Shown: positions 56,685 to 64,000 of the stretch, one piece after another
How the letters are laid out: the number at the start of each line of letters is the position of its first letter
How positions within the stretch are numbered: the stretch's first letter is position 1
Origin: Roseicella aerolata
GTDB taxonomy: Bacteria; Pseudomonadota; Alphaproteobacteria; Acetobacterales; Acetobacteraceae
Direction of reading: 5' to 3'
Assembly: GCF_020523605.1 (NCBI RefSeq)
Contig: NZ_JAJAQI010000009.1
Location: 62,001 to 126,000 of the forward strand
Length of the DNA: 64,000 bases
Made by a program: the position numbers and the translations under genes
Notes under the pieces: model-generated
Seen by the model: the letters and a program-made list of their open reading frames with translations, nothing else
Databases searched by the model: none
Told to the model about the DNA's origin: nothing

Positions 56685-56701
56685 AATACCGTTTCCCCTG
56701 C

Positions 56702-57469
56702 CTATTCCGCCGTCCAGCCGCCATCCACCAGCATGGCGGAGCCGGTCATCAGCGCCGAAGCATCGGAGGCGAGAAAGACCACCGCCCCCATCAGGTCCTG
56801 CACCTGCCCCAGGCGCCCGAGCTTGATCTTGGACAGCACCCATTCCTTGAACGCCGCATTCTCGAAGAAGGGCTTGGTGAGCGGCGTCTCGATGAAGGTC
56901 GGGCCGATGGTGTTGGCCCGGATGCCGAAAGACGCCAGGTCGATTGCCATCGCCTTGGTCCAGCCCTCCATCGCCCATTTGGAGGCGCAGTAGACCCCGC
57001 GGTTCGGCCCGCCCACATGGCCCATCTGCGAGGATATGTTGATGATGGAGCCGCGCACCCCCTCGGCCATCATCCGCTGCGCCACCGCCTGCGCCGCGAA
57101 GAAGCATCCGCGCAGGTTCAGGGCCATGACGGCATCGAAATCCTCCTCCGTCACCTGGTCGAAGCGCGCGGGGCGGTTCGTGCCGGCATTGTTGACGAAG
57201 GCGTGGTAGGCCGGGCGGGTGGTGATCGCCGCCCGGAGCGCCGGCAGGTCGGCCACGTCCAGCACCAGCGTGTCGGCCTGCCCGCCCGCCTCGCGGATCG
57301 CTGCGGCGCCGGCCTCGATCTCGTCCCGGCTGCGGGCCGCCAGCGTCACCGCCGCGCCGGCCCCGGCCAGCGCCGCGGCGGCTGCCAGGCCGATACCTCG
57401 CCCCGCGCCCGTCACCAGCGCGCGGCGCCCGTCCAGGCGGAAGCTCGGCATCTCGGGGAGGTCGGTCAT
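56702..57469 (-). CDS. Short-chain dehydrogenase/reductase
   Basis: A 255-residue classical SDR. The nucleotide motif T-G-A-G-R-G-I-G is at residues 20-27; N-N-A-G, the active-site Ser region I-N-I-S-S and Y-C-A-S-K follow, and the C-terminus M-L-V-D-G-G-W is typical. It is the first gene of the minus-strand group and lies 17 bases before the HisD-like gene. In sulfopropanediol pathways, partner dehydrogenases (HpsO/HpsP) interconvert the substrate enantiomers, and this SDR could play such a part; that is inference. The start at 57469 matches conservation. The divergent TRAP gene is 119 bases away. Confidence 0.88.
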   Translation of the reverse strand: MTDLPEMPSFRLDGRRALVTGAGRGIGLAAAAALAGAGAAVTLAARSRDEIEAGAAAIREAGGQADTLVLDVADLPALRAAITTRPAYHAFVNNAGTNRPARFDQVTEEDFDAVMALNLRGCFFAAQAVAQRMMAEGVRGSIINISSQMGHVGGPNRGVYCASKWAMEGWTKAMAIDLASFGIRANTIGPTFIETPLTKPFFENAAFKEWVLSKIKLGRLGQVQDLMGAVVFLASDASALMTGSAMLVDGGWTAE

Positions 57470-57588
57470 GGCTGGCCCATCGGAATCCTGGCGCGGCAGG
57501 CTACACGGCCCCGCGGCGCGGTCCAGGGCTTGCGGCATGGGCGGGGCTCGCCAAGACTGGCCGGAACGAAACCCGGGGAGCCACGTCC

Positions 57589-58566
57589 ATGATCCGCCTT
57601 GCCGCGGCCGCGCTGCTGGCCGCCTGCCTCGCCTTGCCTGCCGCTGCGCAGACCCGCTGGGTGATGGCCAATGCCTATCCGGACAGCAATTTCCACACCC
57701 GCAACATCCGCCAGTTCATCGAGGAGGTGCAGCAGGCGACCAATGGCGGGCTGCAGATCCAGCTGCACAGCAACGCCTCCCTGCTGCCCATGCCGCAGAT
57801 CAAGCGCGGGGTGCAGACCGGACAGGTGCAGGTGGGAGAGATCCTGCTCTCGGTCTTCGGCAATGAGGACCCCTTCTTCGAGGTGGACAGCGTGCCCTTC
57901 CTGGCCGAGGACTGGGCCGCCTCCGCCAGGCTGATGGAGGCTTCCGAGCCGCCGATCCGCGCGCGGCTCCAGCGCCAGGGGCTGGAACCGCTCTACTGGG
58001 TGAACTGGCCGAGCCAGGGCTTCTACACCCGCAGCCCGATCACCTCGGTGGAGGATCTGCGCGGGGTCCGCCTGCGGACCTACAACGCCATCACCGTGCG
58101 GATGGCGGAGCTGATGGGGGCGGTGCCGGTGACGGTACAGGTGGCGGAGGTCGCGCAGGCCTTCGCCACCAACATCATCGGCGCGATGTTCACCTCCGCC
58201 CAGACCGGCGTCGATACCAGCGCCTGGGACTATGCCAGGGTCTTCACCGATGTGGGTGGCATGCGGGCGCGCAATGTGGTGCTGGTGAATGCGCGCGCCA
58301 TGGCGGCGCTGGACGAGCCGACACGGCGGGCGCTGCGGGAAGCGGCAGGACGCGCCGCGGCGCGCGGCCTGCAGATGGCCCAGGAGGCCGAGCGGGCTTC
58401 CGCGGCGCGCCTCGCCGAGAAGGGCATGGTCGTCGCCACCCCCTCCCCCGCGCTGATGGCCCAGTTGCGGGAGGTGGGCGCGAAGCAGGCGCAGGACTGG
58501 GTGGCCAAAGCCGGACCCGAGGGGCAGCAGATGCTGGACCGGTACCGCGCCGCGCGCGGGCGCTGA
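57589..58566 (+). CDS. dctP: TRAP transporter substrate-binding protein
   Basis: A 325-residue DctP-type periplasmic binding protein for a TRAP transporter. A signal peptide (M-I-R-L-A-A-A-A-L ... A-A-A-Q) is followed by family features: F-H-T-R-N-I-R-Q-F, the G-x-x-Q-V-G-E-I strand, V-D-S-V-P-F-L, and the R-x-R-T-Y-N segment in which Arg normally binds the ligand carboxylate or sulfonate. GGGGAG precedes the start. The membrane subunits DctQ/DctM are not in this window, so it is orphaned. It is divergent from the SDR/HisD-like genes, which suggests it delivers their substrate. Confidence 0.87.
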   Translation: MIRLAAAALLAACLALPAAAQTRWVMANAYPDSNFHTRNIRQFIEEVQQATNGGLQIQLHSNASLLPMPQIKRGVQTGQVQVGEILLSVFGNEDPFFEVDSVPFLAEDWAASARLMEASEPPIRARLQRQGLEPLYWVNWPSQGFYTRSPITSVEDLRGVRLRTYNAITVRMAELMGAVPVTVQVAEVAQAFATNIIGAMFTSAQTGVDTSAWDYARVFTDVGGMRARNVVLVNARAMAALDEPTRRALREAAGRAAARGLQMAQEAERASAARLAEKGMVVATPSPALMAQLREVGAKQAQDWVAKAGPEGQQMLDRYRAARGR

Positions 58567-58772
58567 GGCAACCGCCCACGCGCCGCCGGCCCGCCGGCAT
58601 TGGGGGCCAAGGGCTATACCATTCCTGGACGCGGCCCGGCAGCAGGGCATGGCCGGGCCGTGTTCGTCTACCACCCTCCTGCAGGCGCAGGCGCGAAGGG
58701 GCGCCGTGCGCATGCATGACAGCCATCCGAAGCTTTCGCATACTGCGCCGCAACATCAGACGGGGGACGGAG

Positions 58773-59516
58773 ATGGCGGAAAAGGTGGTACTGGTGACCG
58801 GCGCGCAGCAGGGCATCGGGCGGGCCTGCGCTCTCGCCTTCGCGGCGGCCGGCTACGACGTGGCGGTGAACTGGCTGGATGACTGGGTGGCAGCCGAGGC
58901 GGTGGCGGCGGTGCTGCGCTCCGCCGGTCGCCGCGCCGCGCTGATCCAGGGCGATGTCGGCAGCGTCGCCGGCTGCCAGGCCATCGTACAGGGGACGCTG
59001 GAAGCGCTCGGCCGGATTGACGTGCTGGTCAACAACGCCGGCATCTTTCCGCGCGTCGGCTTCCTGGACATGACGGAAGCCGAATGGGACCGGGTGCTTG
59101 GCGTGAACCTGAAGGGCAGCGCCTTCACCGCCCAGGCGGCGGCGCGCGCCATGGTCGCGGCCGGCACCCGCGGCAGCATCATCAATCTTTCTTCCCAGGC
59201 GGTGCGGGGTACCCCGGTCGGCGTGCATTACAGCGCCACCAAGAACGGCGTGGTCGGCATCACCCGCTCCATGGCGCTGGCCCTTGCCCCGCACGGCATC
59301 CGGGTGAATGCCATCGCCCCTGGCACCACGGACACGGCACAGCCGCGCTACGGCAATTCCGAGGAGGAACTGCAGGCGATGGGCCGGGCGCTGCCGATGG
59401 GCCGGCTCGGCCGGCCGGAGGAGATCGCCGACCTTGCGGTCTATCTCGCCTCAGACAAGGCGGACTGGGTGACCGGGCAGGTCTGGCACATCAATGGCGG
59501 CGGCTACATGCCCTGA
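58773..59516 (+). CDS. Short-chain dehydrogenase/reductase
   Basis: A 247-residue classical SDR. T-G-A-Q-Q-G-I-G is at residues 9-16; N-N-A-G-I, S-I-I-N-L-S-S, Y-S-A-T-K and the C-terminal I-N-G-G-G-Y are all present. The basic stretch before the chosen ATG at 58773 (an earlier ATG is at 58716) is unlikely to be translated, and GGGGACGGAG precedes 58773. It resembles FabG/glucose-1-dehydrogenase-type enzymes, but the substrate is unknown. It is convergent with the phosphatase gene across 61 bases containing a hairpin. Confidence 0.87.
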   Translation: MAEKVVLVTGAQQGIGRACALAFAAAGYDVAVNWLDDWVAAEAVAAVLRSAGRRAALIQGDVGSVAGCQAIVQGTLEALGRIDVLVNNAGIFPRVGFLDMTEAEWDRVLGVNLKGSAFTAQAAARAMVAAGTRGSIINLSSQAVRGTPVGVHYSATKNGVVGITRSMALALAPHGIRVNAIAPGTTDTAQPRYGNSEEELQAMGRALPMGRLGRPEEIADLAVYLASDKADWVTGQVWHINGGGYMP

Positions 59517-59553
59517 CCCGCCCGGCGCGGCTGCCGCGGGCCCGACCATACCG

Positions 59554-59575
59554 GGAGGGGCAATGGCGCCCCTTC
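59554..59575. terminator. Hairpin between convergent SDR and phosphatase
   Basis: The imperfect stem G-G-A-G-G-G-G-C with G-C-C-C-C-T-T-C (8 bp, one G-U) and a six-base loop lies in the 61-base convergent gap. It is a likely shared 3'-end structure with no U-tract. Confidence 0.4.
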
Positions 59576-59577
59576 GG

Positions 59578-60333
59578 TCATTCCAGGTAGGTGTCGCGCA
59601 GCGTCCTGAGCCGCGGCGCATCCAGGCCGAGCCCCTGCTCCAGCAGCACGGGCAGGCCACCATGCGCCGCGATGGCACGGTCCAGCGTCTCCTCCAGCAG
59701 TTCGGCATGGGTGGACAGCAGCGCATCCGCCAGCGGCTTGGGCGTGCCCTCCGGCAGGGAGTGGTCGCGGCGCCAGATCCGGTCGGTCGCGCGGTAATCC
59801 TGCAGCACCGTCTGCCGGGTGGCGCCCAGCGCCGTCAGCAGCAGCGCCGCCCCCACCCCGGTGCGGTCCTTGCCCGCCGAGCAGTGGAACAGCAGCGCCG
59901 TCCGCCCCGGCTCCAGCAGCAGGGCGAACATCCGCCGGTACACATCCAGGAAGCCCGCGAGGTAGTCGAGATAGGCGCGCCGCAGCAGGGAGACGACATC
60001 CTCGCCCGTCGATTCCTCCCGCAGCAGCAGATCCCGCAGCGAGGCGCCGACGGTCGGCTCGATCGGCAGGTGGATGCGCTCCGCCGCGGGCGGCAGGCGG
60101 GAGGGGCGCAATTCCGACTCGCGCACCCCCCGCAGGTCGCAGACGGTGCGGATGCCGAGGGCGGCGACCCGGGCCAGATCGGCCTCGGTGAGGTTGGCGA
60201 GGGTTGCGGAGCGGTAGATCAGCCCACGCCGCACCCGCCGGCCATCGGCCACCTGCCACCCGCCGAGGTCACGGAGGTTGGAGGCGCCCTCCAGCGGGAT
60301 GGCATAGGGCAGATCCTGCAAGGCAGCTGTCAC
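59578..60333 (-). CDS. Tyrosine/serine protein phosphatase (IphP type)
   Basis: A 251-residue phosphatase of the IphP/PtpB-like family, acting on phosphotyrosine, phosphoserine or possibly phosphoinositides. The signature H-C-S-A-G-K-D-R-T-G places the nucleophilic Cys at 151 and the Arg at 157. The N-terminal N-L-R-D-L-G-G and R-S-A-T-L motifs are typical. There is no signal peptide. The GTG start at 60333 has AGGAGAG about ten bases upstream; a longer frame from 60447 would add 38 residues of low-complexity sequence that overlap the neighbouring gene's promoter. It is divergent from the SDR at 60466. Confidence 0.88.
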   Translation of the reverse strand: MTAALQDLPYAIPLEGASNLRDLGGWQVADGRRVRRGLIYRSATLANLTEADLARVAALGIRTVCDLRGVRESELRPSRLPPAAERIHLPIEPTVGASLRDLLLREESTGEDVVSLLRRAYLDYLAGFLDVYRRMFALLLEPGRTALLFHCSAGKDRTGVGAALLLTALGATRQTVLQDYRATDRIWRRDHSLPEGTPKPLADALLSTHAELLEETLDRAIAAHGGLPVLLEQGLGLDAPRLRTLRDTYLE

Positions 60334-60465
60334 GGCGGCGTCTCTCTCCTTTGGTCCCCTCGCTTGTAGCGCAGCCAGGCGCAGAAATCGCCCCGCTCCG
60401 GGTTGACGCCCGCGGGACGGGTTGCGGAGACTCACCGCCCAAGACATCCACGGAGGAAAGCGCCC

Positions 60466-61257
60466 ATGCCCGGCTCATCCCTGTTCGACCTCTCCGGCAA
60501 GGTCGCCATCGTCACCGGCGGCAGCCGCGGCATCGGCCGCGCGATCGCGGAGCGCATGGCGGAACACGGGGCCAAGGTAGTCGTCTCCTCCCGCAAGCTG
60601 GATGCCTGCCAGGCGGTGGTGGACGGCATCAAGGCCAAGGGCGGCGAGGCCTTCGCCTTCGCCTGCAATATCGGCCGCAAGCCGGAACTCCAGGCGCTGG
60701 CGGACGAGACCATCGCCCGGTGGGGAGGCGTGGATATCCTGGTCTGCAATGCCGCCATCAACCCGCATTTCGGGCCGGCCATGGGCATTCCGGACGAGAT
60801 CTTCGACAAGATGATGGCGACCAACGTCAAGTCGAACATGTGGCTCAGCCATATGTGCATCCCCTCCATGGAGCAGCGCGGGGGCGGCGCCATCGTCATC
60901 GTCAGCTCGATCGGCGGCTATCGCGGCTCGGTCAATCTGGGAGCCTATGCCATCACCAAGGCAGCGGACCTGCAACTTGCCCGCAACCTCGCCTGCGAAT
61001 GGGGGCCGAAGAACATCCGGGTGAACTGCATCGCCCCCGGCCTGATCCGCACCGATTTCGCCCGCGCCCTTTGGGAAGAGCCGGTGAACTACAAGAAGCG
61101 CACCAAGGACACACCGCTGAAGCGGATCGGCGAGCCGGACGAGATCGCCGGCGCCGCCATCTTCCTGGCCAGCCCGGCGGGCAGCTTCATGACCGGCCAG
61201 AGCATCGTGATTGATGGAGGCGTGCTGGCAGGCAGCCCGGCCAATGCCGAGGAATGA
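60466..61257 (+). CDS. Short-chain dehydrogenase/reductase
   Basis: A 263-residue classical SDR. T-G-G-S-R-G-I-G is at 17-24, with C-N-A-A-I in place of the usual N-N-A-G. S-S-I-G-G-Y, Y-A-I-T-K and the C-terminal I-V-I-D-G-G-V follow. GGAGG sits eight bases upstream of the ATG. It resembles the SDR group often annotated as DHRS4-like or FabG-like. It is monocistronic, followed by a strong hairpin. The substrate is unknown. Confidence 0.87.
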   Translation: MPGSSLFDLSGKVAIVTGGSRGIGRAIAERMAEHGAKVVVSSRKLDACQAVVDGIKAKGGEAFAFACNIGRKPELQALADETIARWGGVDILVCNAAINPHFGPAMGIPDEIFDKMMATNVKSNMWLSHMCIPSMEQRGGGAIVIVSSIGGYRGSVNLGAYAITKAADLQLARNLACEWGPKNIRVNCIAPGLIRTDFARALWEEPVNYKKRTKDTPLKRIGEPDEIAGAAIFLASPAGSFMTGQSIVIDGGVLAGSPANAEE

Positions 61258-61944
61258 TCAGTTGCGGCTCGCCTCCGTAGCCCGATAGCCGGAGGGTGCC
61301 CGCGAAGGGCCGGGCACCCTCCACCACCAATTGGCCGCTCCGACACCCGCGCGAGAGGAGTGGCGCCGCGAGAACCAGCGCCAGCCGCCTCGCGGCCGCA
61401 CTGCCCAGCATTTCAGCACAAAAATGCCACACCAAGCCGGTGCCGGTGCGGGAACTCCCGGGCCCTTTAAACCTTCCCGTCATTGAAGCCGACGCAAATC
61501 CCGGCGCTGGAGCCAGCCCTACCGGCTCGCTTCTGGGAAAGGCACGGAATCCCGATCCTTAGCCCAGGCTGTGCGGCGACGCACCTGCCGCGCCCGTTTC
61601 GGCCAGGCGTGAGTGTTAGGAAATGTGACAGAGACCGCAGACGCCGCCCAGACAGGCAGGGCTTGCCTGAAACATGGCCAAGACCTCGTACATGGCCGGC
61701 ATGAAGCCACTGACAAGGGAAGGCTCCGTTCATTTGTGACGGAAGTCCGCAGAGCCCAACCATGATTTGTCCGCCATGGATGCTCAGGCGGTCTGCCGCA
61801 TCACGCGCACCGCCTCGCCCTGCCGTGATTTGCACTCTACAGGGGCGCAGTGCGACGCAGCAATAAAAGTTTACCGCCATCGTCGGTGGCAAAGCCCATG
61901 CTGTCGGCGTTGCGCATTCGTGGCAGCGCTATCAGGGGCCGCCG
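61258..61944. other. 687-base gap upstream of prkA
   Basis: There is no supported gene here. The left end holds a 12-bp hairpin (61291-61322). Locally AT-richer patches occur near 61470 (C-C-T-T-T-A-A-A-C-C) and 61860-61880, which may belong to the prkA promoter. A small dyad (ACCGCCA / TCGGTGGC) lies at 61871-61889. In other bacteria prkA is under stress or starvation control; I cannot identify the sigma factor here. Confidence 0.4.
61291..61322 (+). terminator. 12-bp hairpin after SDR
   Basis: GGAGGGTGCCCG and CGGGCACCCTCC pair perfectly with an eight-base loop, 33 bases downstream of the SDR stop. It has the position and strength of a terminator, but no T-run follows. Confidence 0.5.
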
Positions 61945-63891
61945 ATGGACACCATGCAGGACATCTTCGCCGATTACGCCCGGGCCTATGAGTCGCGGCG
62001 GGAATCGGACATGTCGATCGCCGAATTCCTCGAGGCCTGTAAATCCGACCCGGGCTGCTACGCTTCCGCCCCCGAACGCATCCTGAAGGCGATCGGCGAG
62101 CCGGAGGTGGTGGATACCGCGAAGGATGCGCGCCTGGGACGTATCTTCCTCAACCGCACCATCCGCATCTACCCTGCCTTCTCCGAGTTCTACGGCATGG
62201 AGGACACGATCGAACGGATCGTGGGCTTCTTCCGTCATGCCGCCCAGGGCCTGGAGGAACGGAAGCAGATCCTCTACCTGCTCGGGCCGGTTGGCGGCGG
62301 CAAGTCGTCGCTCGCCGAGCGCCTCAAGGCCCTGATGGAGCAGGAGCCGGTCTATGTGCTCAAGGCCGGCGACCAGATGTCCCCGGTCTTCGAGAGCCCG
62401 CTCGGCCTCTTCGACCCGGAGCGGCTGGGTGGCATGCTGGAGGACCGCTACGGCATCCCGCGGCGGCGTCTGACCGGGCTGATGAGCCCCTGGGCGCTGA
62501 AGCGCCTGGACGAGTTTGGCGGCGATATCAGCAAGTTCCGGGTAGTGAAGGTCCGCCCCTCCCGCCTCCGGCAGATCGCGGTCGCCAAGACCGAACCGGG
62601 CGACGAGAACAATCAGGACATCTCCTCCCTGGTCGGCAAGGTCGATATCCGCAAGCTGGAGATGTATGGGCAGAACGACCCGGACGCCTACAGCTTCTCC
62701 GGCGGCCTGAACCGGGCGAACCAGGGCATCCTGGAATTCGTCGAGATGTTCAAGGCGCCGATCAAGATGCTGCACCCCCTGCTGACCGCGACGCAGGAGG
62801 GCAACTACATCGGCACGGAGAATATCGGCGCCATCCCCTTCCAGGGGATCATCATGGCGCACAGCAACGAGGCGGAGTGGCAGACCTTCAAGAACAACAA
62901 GAACAACGAGGCCTTCATCGACCGCATCTATGTCATCAAGGTGCCCTACTGCCTGCGGGTGACGGAGGAGCAGCGGATCTACGAGAAGCTGGTGCGCGGC
63001 TCGGAGCTCTCCGCCGCGCCCTGCGCGCCGGCGACGCTTGAGATGCTGGCGCGGTTCAGCGTGCTGAGCCGCCTGCGCAAGCACGAGAACTCCAATATCT
63101 ACGCCAAGATGCGGGTCTATGACGGCGAGAGCCTGAAGGAGACCGACCCGCGGGCAAAGAACATGCAGGAGTATCGCGACGCGGCAGGGCCGGACGAGGG
63201 CATGGATGGCGCCTCCACCCGCTTTGCCTTCAAGGTCCTGGCGGCAACCTTCAACTACGACACGACCGAGATCGCCGCCGACCCTGTGCACCTGATGTAT
63301 GTGCTAGAGCAATCGATCCGGCGGGAGCAGCTGCCGGACGAGACCGAGAAGCGCTACCTGGAGTTCATCAAGGGCGAACTCGCCCCGCGTTATGCCGAGT
63401 TCATCGGCAACGAGATCCAGAAGGCCTATCTCGAATCTTACAACGACTACGGCCAGAACCTGTTCGACCGCTACGTCGCCTATGCCGATGCCTGGGTCGA
63501 GGACATGGACTTCAAGGACCCTGACACCGGCCAGATGATGAACCGGGAGTTGCTGAACCAGGAGCTGACCAAGATCGAAAAGCCGGCCGGCATCGCCAAC
63601 CCCAAGGACTTCCGGAACGAGGTGGTGAAATTCGCCCTTCGGGCGAGAGCCAACCGGGGCGGGAAGAACCCCTCCTGGACCTCCTATGAGAAGATACGGG
63701 AGGTGATCGAGCGGCGCATGTTCAGCCAGGTCGAGGACCTGCTGCCGGTCATCAGCTTCGGCTCGAAGAAGGACAGCGACACCGAGAAGAAGCACGGGGA
63801 ATTCGTGGCCCGGATGACCGCACGAGGCTATACTGAGAGACAGGTACGACGGCTGGTCGAGTGGTACATGCGCGTCAAGCAGGCCGGCTAG
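61945..63891 (+). CDS. prkA: PrkA family serine protein kinase (YeaG)
   Basis: A 648-residue cytoplasmic protein, near-collinear with E. coli YeaG (about 644). The AAA-like N-terminal module has the P-loop G-P-V-G-G-G-K-S at 114-121; highly conserved blocks are K-T-E-P-G-D-E-N-N-Q-D-I and A-P-I-K-M-L-H-P-L-L-T-A-T-Q-E-G-N-Y. The C-terminal kinase-like region ends in V-R-R-L-V-E-W-Y-M-R-V. YeaG/YeaH take part in sustained nitrogen starvation and stress responses in E. coli. A second ATG (61954) is possible. yeaH follows after 27 bases, the usual order. Confidence 0.95.
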   Translation: MDTMQDIFADYARAYESRRESDMSIAEFLEACKSDPGCYASAPERILKAIGEPEVVDTAKDARLGRIFLNRTIRIYPAFSEFYGMEDTIERIVGFFRHAAQGLEERKQILYLLGPVGGGKSSLAERLKALMEQEPVYVLKAGDQMSPVFESPLGLFDPERLGGMLEDRYGIPRRRLTGLMSPWALKRLDEFGGDISKFRVVKVRPSRLRQIAVAKTEPGDENNQDISSLVGKVDIRKLEMYGQNDPDAYSFSGGLNRANQGILEFVEMFKAPIKMLHPLLTATQEGNYIGTENIGAIPFQGIIMAHSNEAEWQTFKNNKNNEAFIDRIYVIKVPYCLRVTEEQRIYEKLVRGSELSAAPCAPATLEMLARFSVLSRLRKHENSNIYAKMRVYDGESLKETDPRAKNMQEYRDAAGPDEGMDGASTRFAFKVLAATFNYDTTEIAADPVHLMYVLEQSIRREQLPDETEKRYLEFIKGELAPRYAEFIGNEIQKAYLESYNDYGQNLFDRYVAYADAWVEDMDFKDPDTGQMMNRELLNQELTKIEKPAGIANPKDFRNEVVKFALRARANRGGKNPSWTSYEKIREVIERRMFSQVEDLLPVISFGSKKDSDTEKKHGEFVARMTARGYTERQVRRLVEWYMRVKQAG

Positions 63892-63918
63892 CCGCAGAAC
63901 CCGAAGGCAGGCCGCTGC

Positions 63919-64000
63919 ATGCAGATCCTGGATCGCCGCCTCAATCCCAGCGGCAGAAGCCTTCCGAACCGGCAGCGCTTCCTGCGCCGGGCGAAAGCCC
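63919..64000 (+). CDS. yeaH: YeaH/DUF444 protein, 5' fragment
   Basis: The first 27 codons of a gene that runs off the right edge. They encode D-R-R-L-N-P-S-G-R-S-L-P-N-R-Q-R-F-L-R-R, which matches the start of YeaH (DUF444), the von Willebrand-A-like partner of PrkA. A purine-rich AAGGCAGG lies about ten bases upstream. It is part of the prkA-yeaH operon; spoVR would be expected next. Confidence 0.85.
   Translation, partial: MQILDRRLNPSGRSLPNRQRFLRRAKA

Noticed and set aside
61467-61892. 141-codon minus-strand frame upstream of prkA
   Set aside because: There is no ribosome binding site and no recognisable family; it lies in a likely promoter region. Kept as non-coding.

Overview
This is a very GC-rich (roughly 70 %) bacterial chromosome segment, densely coded on both strands. 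The gene content points to an Acetobacteraceae/Rhodospirillales-type alphaproteobacterium, something like Roseomonas. The evidence is the dusB-ntrB-ntrC-ntrY-ntrX operon next to a fused ispDF gene, a D-amino-acid aminotransferase/hfq/hflX block, several orphan Bug (TctC-type) solute-binding proteins, and GTG starts with 1-4 base gene overlaps. This placement is inference from family knowledge; no rRNA or marker phylogeny was available. I found one tRNA (Ser-UGA) and no rRNA, CRISPR array, phage or insertion sequence.

Layout. 1-7.4 kb: Baeyer-Villiger-type monooxygenase, a lipoprotein hydrolase, a small secreted protein, and a PQQ-type sugar dehydrogenase/phospholipase-D operon. 7.4-9.2 kb: tRNA-Ser and an MmgE/PrpD protein. 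9.3-17.6 kb: a housekeeping run on the plus strand with mltB-like, rlpA-like and D,D-carboxypeptidase genes for cell-wall turnover, then tmk, holB, metG, tatD and an MBL-fold hydrolase, several with overlapping or nearly touching ends. 17.6-20.7 kb: mazG and an acetamidase/formamidase, in two unusually long gaps that contain AT-rich inverted repeats. 20.9-27.1 kb, minus strand: inositol-phosphatase-like gene, hflX, hfq, HAD phosphatase, D-amino-acid aminotransferase and an acyl-CoA carboxylase beta subunit. 27.2-28.8 kb: thiolase and cutA. 29-37.9 kb: ispDF divergent from dusB-ntrBCYX, which ends at a strong hairpin.

38-58.6 kb is accessory and catabolic. It holds four orphan Bug binding proteins, two of them a head-to-head pair, and an extradiol-dioxygenase-like VOC protein. 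A minus-strand operon encodes an amidohydrolase, a hot-dog protein and a phytanoyl-CoA-dioxygenase-like protein. Next come aminopeptidase N and a dimethylformamidase-beta-like protein divergent from an acyl-CoA dehydrogenase. A minus-strand group follows: SDR, histidinol-dehydrogenase-like enzyme, a possible 36-residue protein, a PEP-mutase-family lyase and an FMN alpha-hydroxyacid dehydrogenase. This group is divergent from a TRAP binding protein. 58.7-61.3 kb has two more SDRs flanking an IphP-type tyrosine phosphatase. 61.9-64 kb has prkA followed by the start of yeaH, which runs off the window.

The most useful second-look items are: a dispersed palindromic repeat in three intergenic copies, one of which supplies the ispDF stop codon; hflX, whose frame lacks an ATG and looks shifted by one base; ntrX without the sigma-54 GAFTGA loop; the histidinol-dehydrogenase/SDR/TRAP group, which resembles sulfopropanediol catabolism; and the inverted repeats around mazG, one made of DnaA-box-like arms. 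I did not see a clear candidate for a wholly new defence or mobile system.
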